Assembly (NCBI GenBank): GCA_023416515.1
Contig: JAEZHP010000039.1
Span: 1 to 6,373 of the forward strand
Direction: 5' to 3'
Length of the DNA: 6,373 nt
Source: Pseudomonadota bacterium
Lineage (GTDB): Bacteria; Pseudomonadota; Alphaproteobacteria; Sphingomonadales; Sphingomonadaceae
Shown: in pieces, positions 1 through 5,050 of the stretch
Layout of the letters: the number at the start of each line of letters is the position of its first letter
Position numbering within the stretch: the stretch's first letter is position 1
Translations under genes and position numbers: made by a program
Notes under the pieces: generated by a model
Databases searched by the model: none
What the model was told of the DNA's origin: nothing
What the model saw: only the letters and a program-made list of their open reading frames with translations

Positions 1-1
1 C

Positions 2-544
2 GGCCGCGCGGCGTCCGCCGCCCAGCGCGCGGTGACCGATCCGCTGCTGGACGAGGATATGGGCGAGGCGCGCGGCCTGCTCATCGCAATCGCCGGCGGG
101 AACGACATGCTGCTCGGCGAAGTCGACGAGGTCGCCTCCGCGATCGCGCAGCTGGCCACTCCGGACGCCGACATCATCTGGGGCACGGCCCACGATGCGG
201 CGCTCGCCGGCCAGATTAGAGTCTCGGTCGTGGCGGCGGGCGTTGGCCGGCGGGGCGCCTCGGCGTCGCCCGAGCCGCGCTCGCCGTCGCTGGCCGAGCT
301 CGCGCCGCCACGCGCCGAGACGCGGGTGGCCGCCACGCCCAAGATCGACGAGCCCTCACCCGAGCCGGCCCCGGTGCCAGAGCCGACCGAGGAGGAGCTG
401 ATGAAGCTCATCCAGCGCTCGGCCACGGCGGCAGGCGCGGCTGTTCCGGCCGAGCCTCAAGCGGCACGCGACGGGACGTTCCGCAAGCCCACTTTGTTCG
501 AGCGAATGCTGTCGCCGACCGCCGGCCAGCGCAAGGCGGCGTGA
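2..544 (+). CDS. ftsZ: Cell division protein FtsZ, C-terminal part (5' end outside window), lacking the usual C-terminal peptide
   Basis: FtsZ is the tubulin-like GTPase that polymerises at midcell to form the division ring. Only the last 180 codons are here, and the frame is open from the left edge. Seen directly: a DPLLDE segment, then EARGLLIAIAGG, a GEVDE segment, DADIIWG and QIRVSVVAAGV. In this order these match the C-terminal half of the FtsZ globular domain, with the IIWG and RVSVVA strands especially typical. A Pro/Ala/Glu-rich disordered linker of about 90 residues follows, then TLFERM, a motif I associate with sphingomonad FtsZ linkers. The protein then ends in a short basic tail (GQRKAA). 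The conserved C-terminal peptide of alphaproteobacterial FtsZ (roughly IPRFL-x-RQ), which binds FtsA and other partners, is absent in this frame and in the other two frames just downstream. It may be a second, divergent FtsZ paralogue or a truncated main copy. GTP-binding motifs lie outside the window, so activity cannot be judged. Confidence 0.86.
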   Translation, partial: GRAASAAQRAVTDPLLDEDMGEARGLLIAIAGGNDMLLGEVDEVASAIAQLATPDADIIWGTAHDAALAGQIRVSVVAAGVGRRGASASPEPRSPSLAELAPPRAETRVAATPKIDEPSPEPAPVPEPTEEELMKLIQRSATAAGAAVPAEPQAARDGTFRKPTLFERMLSPTAGQRKAA

Positions 545-555
545 AGTCGCCGCCT
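534..555 (+). terminator. Perfect 8-bp hairpin spanning the ftsZ stop codon
   Basis: AGGCGGCG (534-541) pairs perfectly with CGCCGCCT (548-555) around a six-base loop TGAAGT. The TGA stop of ftsZ (542-544) sits at the start of the loop. There is no T-run straight after the stem, so this is not a canonical intrinsic terminator. It may act as an mRNA 3'-end stabilising structure or a T-less terminator. Confidence 0.4.
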
Positions 556-565
556 GGCAAGAGGC

Positions 566-595
566 TCCCGCGCGAGCGGCTGTCGGGACGTTTTT
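566..595 (+). terminator. Weak candidate rho-independent terminator after ftsZ
   Basis: TCCCG (566-570) can pair with CGGGA (584-588), and a run of five T follows at 591-595. An alternative inner stem CCGC/GCGG (568-571 with 576-579, GCGA tetraloop) competes with it. Both stems are short, so this is a weak call, but position and T-run suit the end of the ftsZ transcript. Confidence 0.25.
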
Positions 596-719
596 AACGG
601 CTCGCAGCGGCAGCTGCGGCGGGGCACACCAAAGATCCGCCGAGCACGCTCGACGGTCGAGGCTTTTGGGTGTGGCCGATACGCCTTCATGGCAAGCCAG
701 CCGAAGCTTTGGCGAAGGC

Positions 720-764
720 TGGTGGAGCTGAGGGGAATCGAACCCCTGACCTCTGCAGTGCGAT
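720..764 (-). pseudogene. 3' fragment of tRNA-Ala(CGC), probable integration (att) site
   Basis: Read on the minus strand from 764 to 720, the sequence gives most of the anticodon loop with CGC at 762-760, the 3' anticodon stem TGCAG, a five-base variable loop AGGTC, a perfect T arm (AGGGG, TTCGATT, CCCCT), the 3' acceptor strand CAGCTCC, discriminator A and an encoded CCA. The acceptor strand has T at position 70, which would give the G3:U70 pair that marks tRNA-Ala, in agreement with the CGC anticodon (codon GCG). The 5' half is missing: the bases beyond 764 cannot form the other anticodon strand, and no D arm or 5' acceptor strand lies nearby. Fragments running from the anticodon loop to the 3' end are the typical duplicated site left by tyrosine-recombinase islands. 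A non-functional tRNA remnant is certain from the sequence; its role as an att site is inferred. Confidence 0.8.
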
Positions 765-1430
765 CCGGGATGGTGGGAAAAGCTGGACGCACTCATCGGT
801 GATCATTTTCTCAACCGCCCCTCTCTACTTCGAAAATGTTTCGCCGGCGCTTCGGCGGACCGAACTGAAAACCCGGGATGGAAGCGGGCGATCGTGGCGG
901 GCCGGCATCCTCGTCGCACGAATTCGCCGCCGCGGCCGCAGCGGAAATGGTTAAGCGACAGCTCTGATTGAGCGTCAAACGAATAGGACGCGGGTTTTCT
1001 CGGCTCCTGCACCTCTCAGGCATTCAATTCGTTCGGCGTCGATATTTTCGGAATTCGCCGACCGAGCACCCCCGCGGAATGCAATGTCAGTTTCATCGTG
1101 ACGGCCAGGAAGCACCGAGCAAGATGAACCGGAAGAAACGCGAATAAAACGATCATCTTCCTAACTGGGAATGAAGCAAATCCTAGAACCATTCTCGCTT
1201 CAAACAAGAGTACAAGCTAGTCCTGAAATGTTCCTTGTTATCACTCCATCTATACTTTCTCAGCTAACTTAGTACTACCATTCTCATCCTCCTGTGATGG
1301 GTTCAGTAAACAATGTCGGTCTCGAAAGCGGCCTATTTTGCCGGCTAGCCAGTCCTTCACTTTTGTGCGATGGTGGTTGCTTCGCTTGAGTGTGAGTCCC
1401 CGGGGCGTGCGATTTCGCTAACGCATGGAA
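765..1430. other. Long intergenic stretch without a recognisable gene
   Basis: No reading frame here has a convincing protein or start. The short open frames on both strands have the composition of random high-GC DNA. What can be seen: a 7-bp hairpin at 840-859 (loop 847-852, one G-T pair, no T-run); a 9-bp direct repeat CCGGGATGG at 765-773 and 873-881, the first copy touching the tRNA break; and a marked AT-rich stretch at 1141-1320 (about 40% GC by hand count). The AT-rich part probably holds the promoter of the RTX gene. TATACT at 1251-1256 resembles a -10 box, but I see no matching -35 at proper spacing. Confidence 0.5.
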
Positions 1431-1457
1431 CCCACGGCGCATTGAACTGCGCGTGGG
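1431..1457 (+). promoter_or_regulatory. 5'-leader hairpin just upstream of the RTX gene ribosome-binding site
   Basis: CCCAC plus GCGCA (1431-1441, with one bulged G at 1436) pairs with TGCGCGTGGG (1448-1457), giving ten base pairs around the loop TTGAAC. The stem ends only a few bases before the Shine-Dalgarno sequence. If the transcript starts upstream, the stem would sit next to the ribosome site and could affect translation or mRNA stability. No known riboswitch class is recognised. Confidence 0.4.
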
Positions 1458-1460
1458 AGA

Positions 1461-1467
1461 GGGAGGA
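1461..1467 (+). promoter_or_regulatory. Ribosome-binding site GGGAGGA that fixes the RTX gene start
   Basis: GGGAGGA lies four bases before ATG 1472. This supports that start over the in-frame ATG at 1370, which has no purine-rich site and would add 34 residues unlike the rest of the protein. Confidence 0.7.
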
Positions 1468-1471
1468 CGTT

Positions 1472-3964
1472 ATGGCGATTACGATCGATCTATCGACGCT
1501 TGGCCCTGGCACCTACACGATCGAAGACGACGGCACACCCGGCAACGGAACCTCGGTGGTCCGCGACCCGCTCGGCAACATCATAATGACTTTCCTTCAC
1601 CCCGCCGACCAGGTCACGGTGATCAGCAAGGCCGGGCAGAATCTGAACATCAACATCACCGACTCGCTGACCACGGCCAATTTCGTCGTGGGCAGCCTCA
1701 CGGTCCCATCGCAGAATCCCGATAACATCATGATCGGCGGCGTTCTCACCTCGGGGACCGTGATCCTCGCCGCGCGCAACACGGTCAGCGAATGGGGCAG
1801 CGACGGTGCGACTGACATCGTTGCCGGCAAGCTGTTCATCGACGCCGGCAGCGGCATCGGCCCCGGCGGCAACGCCATCGAGACCCAGGTTTCGGTCCTT
1901 GAAGCCGAGAGCGTCACTGGCGGAATTCGCCTCAGCAACATCGGCGATGTCACCCTTGGTGGCGCCGGCGGCACCGGCGACCTGCGCGGCCTGTGGACCG
2001 GGTCGTCCGGTGATATCGTTTTCACCAACCAAGGCTCGATCCTGCTCAGCGACCAGGACGGCGTCGAAAGTGCCCGGAGCGGCGGCAACATGACGTTGAT
2101 CGCGATCGGCGCAGCCGCCGACATTTCGAGCAATGTCAATCGGGATGCGCTCCTCGCCGTCGGCAACATCACCCTGAGCGCCGGCCGGGACATCTTGTTC
2201 GGAACGGTCGGTGCCGACTTCGACAATGACGTACGCGCCGGCGGCGGCATCAGCGTCACAGCCGGCCGCGATTTTCATATCGACGGCTTTTCCGACATGG
2301 CCGCCGATGACCAGGGGCTCGCGAGCGGCGGCGGCGTCACCATCAGTGTTGGTCGCGACATACTTATCGAAGACGACAATGGCGTGGACGCCAGCGTCGG
2401 CGTGAGCGGCTCGGGTGGCGGCAGCGTCGTTCTCACAACCGGGGTGGGCGGCACGCTCAGCCTCGCGGCCAATTCCTCCGCGGCGGTCTTCGCCGGGTCA
2501 GGCGGTGTGGTGGTTAATGCCGACCGGGTTCTCATTGAGAGCGATTCCGGGATCAGCGTATCCGGCCTAGGAACGGCGCGGATTACAACCGCGTCGGTCG
2601 GGCGCTCGATCGACATCGGCAGCGCTACGGACGGTGTCGTATCCCTCGAGTTGTCGGACGCCGAGCTCGACCGCATTTTCAGCAACACCGTCGCGATCGG
2701 CGGGACGAACGCGGGGCTCGTGAGAGTGGTGGGCGCCATCACTCATGCAAACAGCAACCTCCTGATCGAAAGCGGCCGGGATGACGTGCTTGTCCAAGCG
2801 GACATCACGACGCCCGGTAGCCTAACGCTTCGAAGCGCCAATAACGTCACGCAAACGGCTGCTTCCTTTATCACGACCGGCACCCTCAACGTGCTCGTCG
2901 ACACTCCGGACAATGACGGTCCGGGCGGGATCAACAGCTTCTTGGGCGCGCTCGCCATCACCGCCGCGACGATCAGCGGCAATGCCGATGCTGACACCCT
3001 CCACGGCACCGCCTTCAACGATACCGTCGATGCGGGCGGCGGAGCCGATTTCGTGTGGTCGCAGCTCGGCGGCAATGACAATGTGCTGTTGGGCGGCGGC
3101 GACGACACTGCCTATTTCGGCGCCGCGTGGACCTATAGCGACAGCGCCGACGGCGGCACCGGCAGCGACACGCTCATCTTCCAGGGCAACTACAACCTGA
3201 CCGGCGTGGCCGGCATCGGCGCCATCACTGGCATCGAGACCATCATGCTTCTGGGAGGAGCGAACACCACCTACGGTGACCTCGCCGGCAACACCTATAC
3301 CTATACGCTGACAACGGCCGACGACGACGTCGCCGCGGGCCAGCGTCTCCTCATCAAGGCGAACGGTGTTGGAGGTGTCGGAGGTCTATCGTCGAGCGAG
3401 ATCTTCACGTTCGACGGCTCGGCCGAAACGGATGGGTACTTCCAGATCTTCGGAGGCGACGGCAGCGACAGCATCATCGGCGGTGCCGGGGACGACCATT
3501 TGCTCGGGATGCTCGGCAACGACTTCCTGGTCGGCGGGGCAGGCAACGACAGGCTCCGCGGCGACCTCGGCGCCGATGCGCTTCAAGGCGGCACCGGGGC
3601 CGACATCTTCATCTACCTCGCGGCAAATCACTCCACGAGCATCAATTTCGACTCGATCATCGGGTTCAATCCGAACCAGGACCAGATCGACCTTCACAGC
3701 GCGGTCACCGGCTGGACGGGGAACATCACTACCGGCTTCCTCGGCAGCGCCACCTTCGACGCCAACCTTTCGGCGGCGGTGAACGCGGCATTGCAGCCCA
3801 ACTCGGCAGTCTTGTTCACCCCGGATTCGGGATCGTTTGCAGGACGGATGTTCGCCGTGATCGACGTCAATGGCGACGGCAACTATTCGGGCGGAACGGA
3901 CTATGTGATTGAGTTCGTTGCACCGACCAGCCCGGTCGACGCCACCTCGGCTTACTTCGTTTGA
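1472..3964 (+). CDS. RTX-type secreted adhesin-like protein with FHA-like repeats and serralysin-type C-terminus
   Basis: The product has 830 residues, is acidic, rich in Gly, Asp, Asn, Ser and Thr and very poor in Cys, as expected of an exported beta-repeat protein. It has no N-terminal signal peptide. Residues about 40-500 carry beta-strand repeats like those of filamentous-haemagglutinin adhesins: an IGPGGNAIET...GGIRLSNIGDVTLGG unit (about 124-165), then GNITLSAGRDI, GGISVTAGRDF and GGVTISVGRDI at roughly 28-residue spacing (from 231, 258 and 287). RTX nonapeptides follow in two blocks (503-549 and 661-714), with a spacer between them containing TGIETIMLLGG. Next comes the serralysin-type segment GADIFIY...FDSIIGF...DQIDL, then a C-terminal calcium-loop-like DVNGDGNYSGG from residue 798. 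There is no HExxH zinc motif, so it is not a protease. Likely role: calcium-folded surface or biofilm protein exported by a type I system through an uncleaved C-terminal signal. The transporter is not in the window and the ligand is unknown. Confidence 0.82.
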   Translation: MAITIDLSTLGPGTYTIEDDGTPGNGTSVVRDPLGNIIMTFLHPADQVTVISKAGQNLNINITDSLTTANFVVGSLTVPSQNPDNIMIGGVLTSGTVILAARNTVSEWGSDGATDIVAGKLFIDAGSGIGPGGNAIETQVSVLEAESVTGGIRLSNIGDVTLGGAGGTGDLRGLWTGSSGDIVFTNQGSILLSDQDGVESARSGGNMTLIAIGAAADISSNVNRDALLAVGNITLSAGRDILFGTVGADFDNDVRAGGGISVTAGRDFHIDGFSDMAADDQGLASGGGVTISVGRDILIEDDNGVDASVGVSGSGGGSVVLTTGVGGTLSLAANSSAAVFAGSGGVVVNADRVLIESDSGISVSGLGTARITTASVGRSIDIGSATDGVVSLELSDAELDRIFSNTVAIGGTNAGLVRVVGAITHANSNLLIESGRDDVLVQADITTPGSLTLRSANNVTQTAASFITTGTLNVLVDTPDNDGPGGINSFLGALAITAATISGNADADTLHGTAFNDTVDAGGGADFVWSQLGGNDNVLLGGGDDTAYFGAAWTYSDSADGGTGSDTLIFQGNYNLTGVAGIGAITGIETIMLLGGANTTYGDLAGNTYTYTLTTADDDVAAGQRLLIKANGVGGVGGLSSSEIFTFDGSAETDGYFQIFGGDGSDSIIGGAGDDHLLGMLGNDFLVGGAGNDRLRGDLGADALQGGTGADIFIYLAANHSTSINFDSIIGFNPNQDQIDLHSAVTGWTGNITTGFLGSATFDANLSAAVNAALQPNSAVLFTPDSGSFAGRMFAVIDVNGDGNYSGGTDYVIEFVAPTSPVDATSAYFV
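2162..2375 (+). repeat. Adhesin-type beta-repeats encoded within the RTX gene
   Basis: Three units of the pattern G-G/N-hydrophobic-T/S-hydrophobic-S/T-x-GRD-hydrophobic begin at codons 231, 258 and 287. The period of 27-29 residues suits one or more turns of a right-handed beta-helix. The DNA copies have diverged, so this is a protein-level repeat, not a recent duplication. Confidence 0.6.
2978..3118 (+). repeat. First RTX calcium-binding block
   Basis: Residues 503-549 hold degenerate RTX nonapeptides: GNADADTLH, GTAFNDTVD, AGGGADFVW, then GGNDNVLLGGGDDT. Family consensus is GGxGxDxUx, where U is a large hydrophobic residue. Several units depart from it (ADAD, AFND), so calcium binding here is probably weaker than in the second block. 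Confidence 0.65.
3452..3613 (+). repeat. Second RTX block, six consecutive nonapeptides
   Basis: Residues 661-714 are six units in unbroken nine-residue register: GGDGSDSII, GGAGDDHLL, GMLGNDFLV, GGAGNDRLR, GDLGADALQ, GGTGADIFI. Each has G-x/N-D or A-D at the calcium position and a hydrophobic residue at position eight. This arrangement forms a calcium-bound parallel beta-roll after export. Confidence 0.88.
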
Positions 3965-3975
3965 TGCGTCCTTTC

Positions 3976-4004
3976 GGAAGCGCCTCTCAAAAGGAGGCGC
4001 TTCC
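3976..4004 (+). terminator. Perfect 11-bp hairpin between the RTX gene and the glycosyltransferase genes
   Basis: GGAAGCGCCTC (3976-3986) pairs perfectly with GAGGCGCTTCC (3994-4004), and a T-G pair (3987 with 3993) closes a five-base loop CAAAA. It lies 11 bases after the RTX stop and 20 bases before the GT2 start. No T-run follows, so it is not a textbook terminator. It may lower read-through into the glycosyltransferases or protect the 3' end of the RTX message. A strong AAGGAGG sequence (3991-3997) is buried in the loop and stem. Confidence 0.6.
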
Positions 4005-4012
4005 TCCGTATC

Positions 4013-4018
4013 GGGGAG
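4013..4018 (+). promoter_or_regulatory. Ribosome-binding site GGGGAG for the GT2 gene
   Basis: GGGGAG lies six bases before ATG 4025 and supports that start. ATG 4021, four bases earlier, is in another frame and stops after three codons. Confidence 0.55.
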
Positions 4019-4024
4019 CCATGC

Positions 4025-5050
4025 ATGCCTGATGCAAGTTCGGGTAAGCTTCGTGCCGTGGTTCCCGCCCGGCCGAAGTTCAGGAACGGCGCGCCTGAAG
4101 TCTCGGTCGTCATTCCGACACGCAATCGAGCCCATTTTCTGCCGGCGACGATCTCCAGCGCCCTGGCGGCCGCGGCCAAGGTCGAAGTCATCGTCGTCGA
4201 CGACGCTTCCACCGACCTGACGGAGGAAGTGTGTCGCGGTTTCGGGCAGGTCACTTATATCCGCATGCCGCAGCGCGTGGGTACATCGGAAGCACGCAAT
4301 GTGGGCATTCGGGAGAGTCGTTGCGAATATGTCGCCTTCCTAGACGACGATGACCTGCGCCTGGCGGGGTCGATCGACCGCCAACTCCCGCTTCTGAAGC
4401 ACGCGCCTCGCTCCGCGCTGGTCTGTGGGCGGGCTTTCTGGGGCGATCACCGGTTCAGCCTTCCGACCGGAACCGTCATTCCCGCGGTGGCCTATTCAGG
4501 CGATGTCTTCTGGCCTCTTCTCGACGGCAATTTCATCCAGATGCCCACCGTGGTGGCGCGCAAGCAGGCACTTCTTGACTGCGGCCTATTCGACGCCGAG
4601 CTCGATATGCTCGAAGATTACGATCTGTGGGTGAGAATGGCGCAGAGCCATTCGGTCGAGTTCCTCGATGAGCCGGTTGCCGTCGTCCGCAAGCGAAGCG
4701 ATGACTCGGGGCAGAAGACCTCGAATCGGTCCATCCTCGAGCGCCAGCACAAGGCCCTGCATAAGGGCTGGCTCAACTTGCCGCGGGCGCGTGAGGCGCC
4801 GCCCAGCGAGCGACGGCGGGTCCATCGCCGCCATATGCGGATGATCTACAACTCGCTGATCAGCGACGCGGCGACCGCGCTCCTCGACGGTAACGTCGCC
4901 GCAGCGCGGTCGCACCTGCACGCGGCGGTCCGGTTGAGTCCCTCGAATCCAAAGGGCCACGGATCGCTGATCTGGCTGCACCTGAGAAAGCATACGTTGC
5001 ACTATGGCGACCGGCTCAAGCGGAGCGCGTTGGCCGGGCGGCTCGCGTGA
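4025..5050 (+). CDS. Family 2 glycosyltransferase (GT-A fold)
   Basis: Transfers a sugar from a nucleotide-sugar donor to a growing glycan; donor and acceptor cannot be read from the sequence. The 341-residue product shows the GT2 order: EVSVVIPTRNR (25-35), VIVVDDAS (55-62) for nucleotide binding, GTSEARNVGI (86-95), the metal-binding acidic run FLDDDD (105-110), and MLEDYDLWVRM (195-205), whose acidic pair is the usual catalytic-base region. The C-terminal part (about 280-310) reads as a helical hairpin ending in LSPSNP and resembles a TPR unit, possibly for protein contact. There is no membrane segment or signal peptide, so it should act at the cytoplasmic face. Its stop overlaps the next glycosyltransferase start by four bases, which suggests translational coupling. 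Family assignment is firm; the pathway (exopolysaccharide, lipopolysaccharide or protein glycosylation) is open. Confidence 0.88.
   Translation: MPDASSGKLRAVVPARPKFRNGAPEVSVVIPTRNRAHFLPATISSALAAAAKVEVIVVDDASTDLTEEVCRGFGQVTYIRMPQRVGTSEARNVGIRESRCEYVAFLDDDDLRLAGSIDRQLPLLKHAPRSALVCGRAFWGDHRFSLPTGTVIPAVAYSGDVFWPLLDGNFIQMPTVVARKQALLDCGLFDAELDMLEDYDLWVRMAQSHSVEFLDEPVAVVRKRSDDSGQKTSNRSILERQHKALHKGWLNLPRAREAPPSERRRVHRRHMRMIYNSLISDAATALLDGNVAAARSHLHAAVRLSPSNPKGHGSLIWLHLRKHTLHYGDRLKRSALAGRLA

Noticed and set aside
670..954. Plus-strand open frame of 94 codons containing EGNRTPDLCSA
   Set aside because: The peptide is the antisense translation of the tRNA-Ala fragment, a well-known spurious product in annotations; the rest has no protein character.
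1188..1285. Direct repeat ACCATTCTC at 1188-1196 and 1277-1285
   Set aside because: Nine bases in an AT-richer stretch with no further copies and no symmetry; likely chance.
764..1300. Group I intron or split tRNA explanation for the missing 5' half of tRNA-Ala
   Set aside because: The break is in the anticodon loop, where group I introns do insert, but no sequence matching a D arm, 5' acceptor strand or 5' anticodon stem appears on the minus strand over the next several hundred bases, and no intron core is visible.
1370..1471. Extending the RTX protein to the in-frame ATG at 1370
   Set aside because: The added 34 residues include two Cys and basic residues unlike the rest, there is no ribosome site before 1370, and a strong site precedes ATG 1472.
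1490..2278. Long minus-strand open frame opposite the RTX gene
   Set aside because: It follows from the codon bias of the plus-strand gene; the translation is rich in Ala, Asp, Val and Gly with no recognisable motif.
2978..3613. RTX-coding repeats as a CRISPR array or DNA tandem repeat
   Set aside because: The periodicity is at the protein level (nine residues); the DNA units differ and there are no conserved repeats with unique spacers.
1472..3964. Reading the RTX protein as a serralysin protease, lipase or toxin
   Set aside because: It has the serralysin-type C-terminal region but no HExxH zinc motif, no GxSxG lipase motif and no toxin acylation or pore region.
3386..4135. Minus-strand open frame of 249 codons over the end of the RTX gene
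   Set aside because: It is a shadow of the real coding frame, runs through the intergenic hairpin and into the GT2 gene, and resembles no family.
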